Translations under genes and position numbers: made by a program
NCBI GenBank assembly: GCA_021014945.1
Contig: MU266533.1
Location: forward strand, 1-51,556
Origin: Leucogyrophana mollusca
Taxonomy: Eukaryota > Basidiomycota > Agaricomycetes > Boletales
Direction of reading: 5' to 3'
Length of the DNA: 51,556 nt
Shown here: in pieces, positions 12,722-23,388 of the stretch
How the letters are laid out: every line of letters begins with the position of its first letter
Numbering within the stretch: the first letter of the stretch is position 1
Notes under the pieces: model-generated
The model's input: the letters and a program-made list of their open reading frames with translations, nothing else
Database searches by the model: none
What the model was told of the DNA's origin: nothing

Positions 12722-14761
12722 ATGTCTTCAAAGATGCTGTTGATATTCTGTGACGGGACCGGAATGGATGGTGCCTTGGCCGAGTCACGCGCCAGTAAGG
12801 AGAACACCTCGGTCCTTACCTCGTCTGACGGATTGGTCCCTAGTCACTAACACTTCGAGGTCCGCCGCCGGCAACCTAAACACAGTTTCTGAAAATTCTA
12901 GTTGGAAATTATATGCCAACCCTTCACATCGCAAGATTTGACGTCCTGTTGAACGCGTTGCTGCAGGTGCCCCAGATATAACCTCATCAGAAATCCGTAG
13001 GAGAATTCTTCAGCCCCGTCCACAATATCTACTTAAGTAGCCTATGCTAGCTGTTAGGGGAAGCGAAGGCGGGAAGCAGTTCGCTAGCAATGTTCTTCGC
13101 CTTTGTAAGTTATCACTACCGGTTTCACGACACAACCTAACAGGACAAAACCACCAGCAAGATCTGTGAAATCTAGCACTGCGTGAGTATTTCAACAATG
13201 CATCCCCTACAATCTCTCTGACGTCTATGCTCGTTTGCATAGCGGTGGGAAGAGGCAGATCGTCTTTTACCAAAGTGGAGTTGGTTCGGAGACTAATTTC
13301 AAGGGGGATCCAGCAGATGGCACTACATGGCAGCGTGAGCGGCCTGAGACTGTCAGAGTTCTTGGGTTTATATATTGTGTCACTCAGAGGCATTTGGAAC
13401 CGCTGTTGGTGAGTGCACTAATTTTTTCTTGTCCAGGTAGATGGCAAGGGATGGACGTAAATGTTCCCCAGCTAGCAAAATCCGCGATGTATACGCATTT
13501 GTCGCCCAAAATTTTGAAGATGGAGATGAGATCTGTATCTTTGGGTGAGTATTCACCAGGCCGCTTTTGGATGTGGTCTCCTGCACGCTCGTTTTCCAGG
13601 TTTTCCAGGTAAGATTTGTCATATTCTCTCGCAAGTCCTAGCTCTAAACCTCAAGATGATGATCTAGAGGCGCTTACACGGCAAGAAAGGTGTCTGGATT
13701 GATTGTGAGCAATTCCAGCCGTCACAAACGCCTCTCGCATTTTACGAGTATTGCAGGATCGCATTGGGTTGTTGGAACGAAAGCAACTTGGCCGGTTCTT
13801 CCAGATTTGGCGTCAACTCGTGGACGGCGAGACTCCTACTATCCCACCTGGCACCCGGCATCCAAGAATCAAGTAAGAATGTGTCACATTGTGACTTTCC
13901 GTTCGTTACTCAATTTCTGGAAAAGGTGTGTGGGTGTGTGGGACACCGTCGGGTCGGTTCTCGGGACCATTGATGCGCTCGATATCAAGGATACGAGTCT
14001 TCCGGCGACAATTGACATCGCGCTTCATGCACTTTCGCTGCAGGAGAACAGGGAGAGATTCCTGCCTACCCTGTGGTCCGTTCCTAAAGGCGGACTACCC
14101 ACCAACCAGAGTTTGAAACAGGTACCTCAGTACGCGGCAGATTCCAGGTTCCGAGCTGAGCTTATTGCAGGTATGGTTTGCGGGAGCTCATTCTGACGTA
14201 GGCGGCGGTTACGAACTTGCAGATATCGCTCTGTTCTGGATGGCAGTACGTGAAATTCTTCTATTGAGGGGTGATCTACTTATTTACTGACTTGTAGGGA
14301 GAAATTGAATCATTCGTCGATCTAGATCTCGAATTTTTGGAATCGGCAAGGCAGCAGAAACCTGATCCCTGGGGAACCTCTCAGCCCCACAACGCATACA
14401 TGGATTTGCCTTTAACCCAACGGATCGTCATAGGGCACAAGACTCGTCTACAGAGCGAGCAGATCAGCCCGGACTCCGTCTTCCACGAAAGCCTCAAGTA
14501 CTCTCCTCAGAGTCTCGTGTCCTCGGACTACATGGTTACCCTCAGCCTACTTGAGGAGGCGTTCGGTCCGAAATTCCAGCCTGACTATCCTCCTTTGAAT
14601 GAGTTCGAGTACCAGTGCAAGGAACGCTGGAGCAAGACGCCGGTATGTAACGCAGAGCTATTGATTCCCGTTCCCTCATTCTTGTTCCGCAGATTGGCCT
14701 GCCTGAGCCTCCTCCTATCTTCGACGATCCAGGCGATATCATTCGCTCTCCAGTCAACTAG
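12722..14761 (+). CDS. DUF2235 alpha/beta-hydrolase-like protein
   Basis: Member of the DUF2235 family, a serine hydrolase fold found in bacterial phospholipase effectors and widely in fungi; the fungal substrate is unknown. It starts MSSKMLLIFCDGTGMDG, the family N-terminus. Later blocks are FASNVLRL, RQIVFYQSGVGSE, SKIRDVYAFVAQNFEDGDEICIF, then the nucleophile elbow GFSRGAYTARK, CVGVWDTVGSV, LPTLW, and the acid region AGAHSDVGGGYELADIALFWMA. The stop is at 14759-14761 after IRSPVN. Serine codons of the elbow lie on a predicted 9-base micro-exon (13600-13608) between introns 13545-13599 and 13609-13667. Later introns are clean. Two places are unclear: the approximately 280 bases between exon 1 and FASNVLRL, and the join between DGTT (about 13325) and SKIRD (about 13475). 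They may hide extra introns or damage. It converges with the ARF gene. Confidence 0.82.
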
Positions 14762-15337
14762 GTATGAGGCAGTGTTCCCCCGGACTGAAAACCCTCGCGG
14801 CACGCAAGACTGGTGGTCTCTCCGGTATACTGCCACCCGGAGGCTATTATATATTCTCGAGAGATTATCTGAGGGCAGGAAAAGTTGCAGACCACTGGAC
14901 CTAATAGGGTGTGAGGTTCTCAGAGTATAAATGTATGAAGCGCTGAGTATCAACAGCTTTGATAAAATATCCTGCCGGAAGGGAGCCCGATTGTCTGACG
15001 AGACGAAGAACGCACCTGGTGTCGGCATTGGCTGCAGTTCGGCTTCATGTGAGAAGAGGGACGCTTGAACTGATGGTTATTAGGTGTGTTACTGGGTATG
15101 TACATCGGGAACGGGACGGTCCTGCGTCATGATTACACCGCATCTTCACCCCCTGCAGTACAGCCACGCTCTGTCCGTTACCAAATCCACTCTCGCTCCT
15201 ACATAGTCCCGAGATATTTAAGATTAACCTAACGCTCGAATAGCCTGGGGCAAACATCTGAAGAAAGTCCAGAGACATATCAACTTGACCAAAGAGGAAT
15301 CGTCAATAACGTGTAGTTGTTGGCGAGTGTGTGGAGA
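14762..15337. other. Intergenic, convergent 3' regions
   Basis: This lies between the stop codons of the DUF2235 gene (+) and the ARF gene (-). Nothing beyond expected 3' untranslated sequence is seen. Confidence 0.5.
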
Positions 15338-16215
15338 TCAGCGGCGGGAAACATCCAGATGGTCTTGTGGTCGATCTGACGTCCGACGACGCTTGATATT
15401 GGTCGACAGCCACTCAAGACCCTCATAAAGCCCCTGTCCTGATCTTACGCTGATAGCCTGTATCACACGCCAGTGAGCAGCGAGTCCTCGACGCTAGCTT
15501 GAACAAACCTGGACATGCCACCTCCTCGCTGCGAACGCCTGCAATCCGAGGATATCGGTGACCTCGGCTCTGGTCATCGCGTAGGGGAGGTCCTGCTTGT
15601 TGGCCAGGACCAGGAGGGGCGTGTCGCGCAGTCGATTTTCGCGGAGGAGTTGTTGCAGCTCCTCGCGAGCTATTGATATACGGCTCCGATCGCCCGAGTC
15701 AATGACGAAGATGACACCGTGTGTATCTTTGTAGTCTACATACGCATCCCGTTCAGTGGCGGGATGAGCAAATAGTAGGGTGTGTTGACGTACAGTGCTT
15801 CCAGAAGGTACGCAGTGTGTCCTGCCCTCCGACATCCCAGATGGTGAATGAGGTGTTGTTATAGTGGATAGTCTCGACGTTGACCCCTTGTGAATGAATG
15901 ATATCAGGGGCAATGTGCGTACGGGTAAGTGATCACTTACCAATTGTGGGAGTTGTAGTCAGGATTCTGTCGAGCTGCAGTCTATAAAGGAGGGTGGTTT
16001 TTCCCGCATCGTCGAGGCCGACCTATCTGTGCGTCAGTTTCGGCGAGTTCAACTCGGATGTTGGCTGCGCTTGGTGCCTACCATCAGGATACCTGCATAG
16101 AACACTGTCAGTCGTTGGTCCCGGTTGGATCACGTATCGATGTCCAGCACTCACATATATCATCCTTGGCAAAAATGTTGGAAAAGAGGCGCGATATCGA
16201 GGACAACGACGGCAT
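15338..16215 (-). CDS. ARF-family small GTPase lacking Gly-2
   Basis: Arf-type GTPase of about 185 residues, likely acting in membrane traffic. Motifs: G1 GLDDAGKTT, switch 1 PTIGVNVET, G3 WDVGGQD, G4 NKQD, G5-like [10 protein letters not shown], and the Arf C-terminal helix YEGLEWLS followed by a basic, 25-residue tail that Arf1 does not have. Exons (minus strand): 16155-16215, 16082-16092, 15941-16022, then from 15897 downward with introns near 15790 and 15485. The second exon is only 11 bases and encodes CILM just before the P-loop; it is needed to keep frame. The start gives [19 protein letters not shown], so there is no glycine at position 2 and no N-myristoylation site. Many switch and core residues differ from Arf1, so this is a diverged Arf/Arl paralogue rather than ARF1 itself. 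A decayed copy lies upstream at 16484-16800. Confidence 0.85.
16082..16092 (-). other. 11-base micro-exon of the ARF gene
   Basis: The minus-strand sequence GTATCCTGATG is flanked by an AG acceptor (GCAG) and a GTAGGC donor. Together with one base of exon 1 it encodes Cys-Ile-Leu-Met, matching the RILMVGLD strand of Arf proteins. Without it the reading frame into GLDDAGKT is lost. Confidence 0.75.
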
Positions 16216-16483
16216 AAGAACTGACGCAACTCTCAGACTGGTGGCGGATCACAGCCCCCCAAGACGCTCAAGTACTACACAAGCGCCCTGGTGGCTAATA
16301 AGCCGGGCCTGTGTCACCGAAACCAGATAATGTATGTATCCAATTGCGTTTTTTGGAAAAGACGCGTGTGCATTGACTCTTGAGGCCTACGAGCGTTTGA
16401 TTGTGTGGTGTTGTCGTGACCGGAAACGCACCAGTCACTGGTCTCATACATCATATATGACCCATCGTCTGGTGGTCAGCGAT

Positions 16484-16800
16484 GCTGAAGCTAGTCGGCA
16501 GCCACCCGAGATTTTCACGGAGGCCCCCTTCAGATGTCGCGCCAGCAGCCTACAGAACCCCCGAAAGCATGAAAAAAATTCCACACAGATTTGGACATGC
16601 CGCCCTCCCGATAACCCCACCCCCGTTCATGACATCGGGAATATCTTGCTTGCTGGTGGAGACGAGGAGAGGGACGCCACGGAGTTTATCTTCGCGTAGT
16701 AGTTGTTGCTGCTCCTTGCAAGCCACCAGTATAATTAAGCGTCCCCGATCGCTCGAGCCCGAGTAGACGACGAGGAAGAGGGCATACCTGTGACACTGTT
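16484..16800 (-). pseudogene. Decayed ARF copy
   Basis: On the minus strand a frame reads SGSSDRGRLIILVACKEQ, then QQQLLREDKLRGVPLLVS, then TSKQDIPDVMN. This matches [33 protein letters not shown] and [11 protein letters not shown] of the neighbouring ARF gene. Further down, in another frame, SEGGLRENLGWLPTS matches its C-terminal [15 protein letters not shown]. The NKQD motif has become SKQD, and the stretch between the two matches is scrambled. No P-loop is recognisable upstream; a very weak match to the FTIWDVGGQ region may lie near 16810-16850. This is a tandem duplicate that has lost function, about 270 bases upstream of the live gene's start and in the same orientation. Confidence 0.8.
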
Positions 16801-18625
16801 TGTCCATTTGAGATGTAGCGCAAATCGCAAACTTTGAATAGCCTATTCTCGGCGCCGGGGGAGGTAAATAACGGGCCAGTGGCGTTGGCTTGAAATGAAG
16901 ACAGACCAAAGACAAACCGTTTCGAAACTCAAATTGTCGCTGTCCGTCCTCAGATAAACTTATCTCCTGCTTGCAAATTTTGTAGTGCTGAAAGTCCTTC
17001 CTTTTTGGGATTCTTGGCTTCTTGCCTCTTCTTGCTCGCCTGCTCAAAGCTTCCAACGTGTCTCCCCCTTCTCAAATCGTGTCGCGTCGCTGGCCCTCTA
17101 GCCCCGGGCCAATTGTAACATTTGCTCATATTCCCACCGCTCACAACATCTTGTTGGTGCTGCCATTCGCTCGTCTTTGTGCAAGCTTGAACTATGGAGT
17201 GGGGCGTGGTTTCGCTCGTCAGTGCTCAGCCTGTCGAGCCTCTCGTCGGCGCTCTGCCATCGTGTCCATGGCCCATTGCTCGCCCTGGTATCTCCGTGCG
17301 CGCCCAGAATTTTTACCCGTACTTTAATTGTGTGTTGAGTGACTCTCATGCGCGATGATCTCTCGACCCCCCTCCCCCCCCCTCAGGTTTGTATAGATGC
17401 TGGGTCCATCATGGTCTCTTTCATGTTGCGCCCCCGCTGCAATGTGCACTTCATTGTGCAATCAATCAAAGACGTCGGCTAGTGCTTACTGTAGATACGG
17501 ACGATTCAGCTCTTTCTCGCAGCTCACAGTTCGGCTGACTGACAGACAACCACCAAAGGCACGGTTAAGGGGGACTTGGCAATCGGGTGCAAGTTCCGTA
17601 CTCAACACCAGGCACTAAGTCGAGGCAGTGCGATATTCGAGAACGTTCGTTGTGCCGACCAGCCGCAGCTGAGCACTGAGCTCTGAGAGCTGCCTCGCGG
17701 GATGTTGTGGGGCACAGCTGGCTGGCGATGCTTGGTGCCTTCTGCCCTGGCGACGCCGCATGGGCGTGCATGCTGTCAAAGGCTTTGAGCCCCGGAATAC
17801 ACGCACCTGGGGATACCATTTGGCACTCTCGTCGAATATCTCGCTGGCGAACAACTCCGTACTCGAGTCTTCTTACGTCGAATTTAGCAGAGGCGCGAAA
17901 TACTCAGGCTGCTTGGCATTCCTAGCAAGCACCCGCTCTTGGTTGTGGATTACTGCACAGCGGCAAAGGACATCCGAGGACACCGCATGAGCCCTTTCCA
18001 TGCCCCGCACGGATTCCCGCCGCCCGCCGCCTGTGGCTCGTGTCACGTCAAACGATCGACGACATCAACAAATTTGCTGACTCGTAGCTTTACACAGTCC
18101 GAAGCACTGACGTGTACGGCTAGGTACGGTTTCATGTACAAGATCGAAGGTCCTCAAAGTTGATAGGCATTTTGACCTCATTAGTCTCAAGTTCACAAGG
18201 GCTTCACCAGCTCAAGAATTCGAGTGACACCTGTACCTACTCATCCAGGCGGCGAACCAGCAATCGGTCGGGTGTGGCTCTGATAGTTGGCGCGGCTTCG
18301 TCGCGGCCAATCAAATTTCGATCAAAGCAACTAACTCAAAATTTCTGACGCTCAAGGCACACAACCATCCCCCTTACCTTATCTACATAGAGACTACATA
18401 GAGACTGCGTGGATTCGGCGGCCGTCCAGCTGTCGGTGGTGCCATCTCTCAAGTGGGTCAGTGATGATAAGGCCTTGACGTCTAGCAACGTGGGTCGCTG
18501 GTAGGCCACTGGCAACGGGCATAGTCTGACGCATCCAGGACCTTGGTATAAATGGAACCCAGGAGCAAGTACTATGTTTAGCAGCCCAATCCCCTCTTCC
18601 AAAACAGTGCGTACTCACCCTCACG
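16801..18625. other. Gene-poor region, 1.8 kb
   Basis: No open frame here shows recognisable motifs or a credible exon chain. A C-rich tract lies at about 17370-17395. A TATA-like TATAAAT at about 18547 is 79 bases before the secreted-protein start and is the likely core promoter of that gene. Confidence 0.45.
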
Positions 18626-19139
18626 ATGTTCTCATTCTTGACCCTCCTATTCATGTGCATCGCCTTCTTTGGCTTCGCCAACGCCACATGCGCCTACGAA
18701 CCCGACGTGAACAGGAATGGCGATGTGATCGCATGGAAGTTCAGGGTACACACTGGAACCAATTGTACCGGCGAGCACTGGGAGGGGTTCCGCGGCCACC
18801 AACAAACGGACTACATCGGCGAATGCTCGGAATGTCTGAACTTGTCGCCCGTCGTAGCTGGCAAGATTGAATCCTTTGCTTTTACCACCGCCGGCGCCGC
18901 TTTCGACTATGATCAGGAATTGACGATGGTCCTTTCGGTCCATCTATACGGGAAATACGGGTGTACTGGCAGCTCGCTCGGTATTTACCCTTTACCACCT
19001 CGCTCTTGCTTTCTCAGACGCTGACGAATGGGACTCAGGGTCTTCTAAAGGGAAATGGATGGAAAATACCTCAAAGAATGGGAAGAAGCTGAGCTCCTTC
19101 AAGGTCTGCTACGAGAAGGAATTTGACTATGAGTTGTAA
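18626..19139 (+). CDS. Small secreted cysteine-containing protein
   Basis: Predicted extracellular protein of about 150 residues. A signal peptide is clear: MFSFLTLLFMCIAFFGFANA, with cleavage likely after ANA. The mature part has about six cysteines (TCAYE, NCTG, GECSEC, GCTG, VCYE), enough for three disulfides, and one N-glycosylation sequon near NCT. One intron splits SSLG/SSKGKW (donor near 18979, acceptor CAG at about 19038). It ends KEFDYEL. Upstream lies a TATAAAT box. I do not recognise a family. Such small secreted proteins are often secreted on a host, substrate or fruiting body, but no role can be assigned here. It stands alone in a gene-poor stretch. Confidence 0.78.
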
Positions 19140-20639
19140 TCTCGGGATGGGTTGGTTTTCACGGTATGGCTGCCCGGCCACGCACCAGCCGCTGTAATGC
19201 ATTGGAATATTTATTGGGCATGGTTTCTCAGCCGCCTTGTATCACCACCAGGTCAGTTAACCTTTCCCCCCTCCTAGTCTTCTGTGTTGATGGTCACTCG
19301 GAGCACAGTACTTACCTAATTTGTAACTGAAAGGGAGCACAACGTCGGAACGTTGCGCACATTGGGAATCTCAGGGAGAGCAATCAGTTTGCATTATTTA
19401 ATCAGACTATTATGTCGGGCTGTATGTACGATAGATGTATGCAAAGATACGATACCATATTACTACCTGTGACTACCTAATATCTGATGTAGGATTGATG
19501 TGGGGAGGCTTCTTCTGTATGTGACGACTCTGATCACTACTCGCACTACTCCTAGTATATTCAGTATTGAAGCGAAGGGGACTCAAGAAGGGGGTTTTTG
19601 GGTACCTTCACGCGACCTGGGCACTGTCGTCGGATGTCAGTGCGCCTACAGCAGGTCCTCAGAGCTGACGGGAAGACTCCTGCCAGTGCACTTGGGTATG
19701 ATCGCATGTTTATTTGCCACCGATGTTATGCTTTCCTGACAATTCATGGACTGCCGATGGAACACAAGGAACGTGCATATGGCTTGTGATCACGAGTCTC
19801 TCGCTCTTTGGATTCTCATAGCTGATAGAAATTCATAGCCATTTCTGAGTCTCTGGGCACTAGTATATCAACATCGACGCACGTGAAGTAGGAGACACAC
19901 CTTGTTGACGCTTTCGCTTGCGCAGGGCTGCTGGTTCGAGAAAGTTCGCGGCAGCACGACCCCAGCGCATCATCCAAACGGTATCGACTCTGTTACAGCC
20001 TAGGTCCACGATCTCGGTCTTCAAATAGGGATATATAAGCGCGCCCGCCTCCTTAAAATAAGAACGTGCGGATCAACCTCCGCCATAGTACTGACAACAC
20101 GTGCGCTGGGTGCTCTGGGCAGCGGAGTGATGCACTGACACGAAGTTGGGGCGACCCTCAATGGCTGGGATGTTGACTGTACGACATATCGCGGTTCATC
20201 CCCGGTTCTGCTATAGTTTTGAAACACGATGATACATAGCCCTTCACGATACGACGCCCTCGGATAATCGTCATGATCCTAATATTTGGACTTCTAGCAC
20301 GTACCGTTGGAATCCGGGAGCTTCAATGTGGAAAAATTAAATCTGGTGGTTTGGCCTCAAGTTCGAACGTCATGTTTCAAGCTTGGGGTCTGCTACATTG
20401 AATAAAGTCTGATGGGTCAGAGCCAATGAAACTGAGCGCTCGGGAAACTCAGCGTATGGAGCTTTTCCGTGGCTGGAGAGAGGCAATTGAGACTCACCGA
20501 CAGCCATCGACGTTGGACTTGGAGAGAAGAAGGCAAGTAAAATTGAAGTAAAAACACCTTTGGCTGCACCCGCGGACAAGTTATCGGCTCACCATTGAAT
20601 AACTGGGGCCTCTGCCTTTTGCTGCTACCATCATTAATT
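19140..20639. other. Gene-poor region, 1.5 kb
   Basis: No coding sequence, tRNA or repeat could be supported. A sequence resembling a tRNA B box near 20356 (AGTTCGAAC) has no matching A box or cloverleaf. The last 200 bases should contain the VPS5 promoter. Confidence 0.45.
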
Positions 20640-23113
20640 ATGGACGGCTTTGACGACCTGCTTGCTCCTTCGCGGAGTGTCTTGGAGGACAATCCATTCG
20701 AGGATCCATTTGCCAAACGCTCAAACTCGCCAGATCCATGGTCCAGCTACACCCAGCAACCAAACGATCCCGCACCCGCCCAAGATGACCAGGACTATTA
20801 CAAGTCTGGCTTCGAACAAGAACCTGAGCCTCGCAGTACGACGCCCACAGAATCATACGCTACTGGCAGTCGCGGCCACAGCGATCAGAGCAGCGCTGTC
20901 GACCCTCTGGACGCGGCTGCTAACACTGCGGATGAGGAAGAGACCACGGCGCCTTCAGATGCTGTTACACCGCGCACACCAGGATTCACCGTGTTCAATT
21001 CGAGCGCTGACGATCACATCAAGACTATCTCAGAGCCAGAGCCAGACTCCCCAGCCTCAGACCTACGCACCCCGTCACCACCACCTCCTGCTCCGGCGCC
21101 CAGGCTTTCTTCTCCCGAGCCTGCTTCGCAGTCGCACAGCCCAGAACGCACGGTGGTCTCGCCTCTCGAGCATCGTCCCCCCGCGAGCATTGACCACGCA
21201 TTTGCCAGTCTAGCGCTGGGAGGCGAGTCGCAGGGCGGGTGGCAGGGAGGCTGGTCAAACGATACTCCATCTTCGATCGTACAGCCTGCGCCTCAGAATA
21301 ACGACGATGACGACGACGACGACACGCCTATCGGGCAATCCTCCAAGTTCAAGAGTATTTCGCGAATGGGTTCTCCTCAGGTGAGTCCACCCTTTCCTTC
21401 CGCGAATATCTGTATCTAATTGCATCACAGCCCTCAGCACCATCTCCCGTGCCCGCGCCGAGGACCGACAATTCCCTTCAGCCATTGTTCGTCATCTCAG
21501 TCGATGATCCCCAGAGAGTGGGCGACCCGATACGCGCTTTCACAATGTACACAGTCCACACCCGCGTAAGCCCCATTGCCTACCGCCTGCCCTGCGCCTG
21601 ACTGACGTCTGCATGCATTCTAAGACTTCGTCGCCCTTGTTCCAAAAATCGACTTTCTCAGTACTCCGTCGGTACTCAGATTTCCTGTGGCTGTATGAGA
21701 CGCTGTCGATGAACAATCCCGGCGTCGTCGTACCCCCAGTACCGGAGAAGAGCCCCTTCGGTCGCTTCGACGAGAGTTTCGTCCAGCAGCGCCGCCTGGC
21801 GCTTGAGAAATGTATCCAGAAAACCGCTAACCACCCCGTCCTCGCCAAGGACCCTGACTTGAGGCTCTTCCTCGAGAGTGACACCTTCTCATTGGATGTC
21901 AGTCTCCTCTATCTAGCTTACACTTACTTCTACCACTGAACGCGATGGACACTCCTAGATAAAACACCGCAAGGCGGAGATTTCTCAAGAGCGAGGAGGA
22001 CTTATGGCCTCTATCGGACAAACCCTCGCGGGTCCCAGGTTTTACGAAACTGACGAAGTGAGTTGGGTTGTTTGTTCGCGATAGATGTAATCAATAACTG
22101 TGCGTACCCCAGTGGTTCGACAAGCAAAAAACCTACCTGGATGGCCTCGAGTCCCAGCTCCGCGGGCTCGTCAAATCAATAGAAATAGCAGCAAAGCAGC
22201 GTTCCGGTCAGCCCCTTCCCTCCCACTCGTCTTCCAACAAGGTAATTTAACTCCAGCGCGATTTCGATGAAACAGAACTAGCTGTCGCCACAGGCGAATT
22301 TGCGACCGCAGTCGGCGAGCTATCCGCTTCGGACGTCGGGAAGCAGCTCCAGTTGTCCCTCGGAACCATGGTCGACGTCGCGCGCAAGGCTGAGGAGGTG
22401 CAGAACGTGCAGTCGCAGCAGGATGTGATCACACTGCTGAGCACAGGTGCGTTTGAGTTGGCCTTCACCTTCCGTCTTGATAAACTGACCCGAACGCTAT
22501 CAGCGGACGAGTACTCAAGGCTGATCAACTCCGTTCGCGTGCGTACATCTCGCCCTTCTGTTCATCTCCCCTTTCGCCTGACCCACTCCTCATTTTCAAC
22601 CCCCTAGCTTGCATTCAACTCCCGTATCCGGACGTATACCGCCTGGCAGAGCGCGGACGCGGACGCCCGACGCGTGAAGCAGACACACGAGCGGGCACGC
22701 GCCCAGGGCCGGATACCCACAGATAGACTGGGTCACGCCGTCAGCCAGATATCCGAAGTAAGTCCCACCCAGCGTTCCCCCCTGCATCACGCTGACCCGA
22801 ACGAACGAACGATTAAAAGGCCGAACGCCGCGCACTCGACGCGAAACACGAGTTCGACCAGTGCTCGAAGCTGATCAAGGCAGAGATGGCACGGTTCGAG
22901 CAAGAGCGCGTTGAGGACTTTAAGAATGCGCTGCAGGCGTTTTTGGAGGGGATGATCTCACGGCAGAAAGAGGTGAGTGTCGTGGTGGTGGTCGTTGGTC
23001 ATTGCTGACGTGTATCACAGCTCATTGCCGCTTGGGAGAACTATCAACAGTCGCTGTTGAAGCGGGTCACCCCTCCGAATCAAAGCATGGGGACGCCGGC
23101 CTTGGTTGCTTGA
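20640..23113 (+). CDS. VPS5: Sorting nexin Vps5 (SNX1/2 type), retromer
   Basis: Retromer-associated PX-BAR sorting nexin that recycles cargo from endosomes to the Golgi. The N-terminal 250 residues are acidic, proline-rich and disordered, starting MDGFDDLLAPSRSVLEDNPF and including a run of eight aspartates near 21305-21325. The PX domain starts at PLFVISVDDPQRVGDP and contains the phosphoinositide-binding RRYSDF and the PPVPEK segment. It spans exons 21431-21565 and 21625-21897. The BAR domain follows (WFDKQKTYLDGLESQLRGL ... ATAVGELSASD ... YTAWQSADADARRVKQ) and ends LLKRVTPPNQS before the stop at 23111. At least nine exons with short introns. The PX-BAR part is highly conserved. The tail-to-tail neighbour is MPE1, 275 bases away. 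Confidence 0.93.
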
Positions 23114-23388
23114 TCTACTTGTCTTTCCCAACCACTCCGTTGTTGTTCTACCACGCGGAGCGCTGGCCTCATAACTGCCTTGTAATTACATGCCGCCACC
23201 ATGCTATCGTTAGCTTTCTTATGGATTACTTCTGGGGTTGTCTCAACTCATCTCGACCAATGGGTGGATCAAATAATGCCATTACTTTCGTGCGAATGTA
23301 TGCGTAGTGAAATGAGTACATGCGTGTCATACGCGACAGTAATAATCATAGCAAGTGTCCCATATCCTCTATCCGCGCCTCATCCCTG

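Noticed and set aside
12722..16215. DUF2235 gene and ARF as a possible effector-immunity pair
   Set aside because: They are convergent with separate promoters, and DUF2235 genes occur widely in fungi; nothing links them functionally.
20340..20380. tRNA B-box-like AGTTCGAAC
   Set aside because: No A box or foldable cloverleaf around it.
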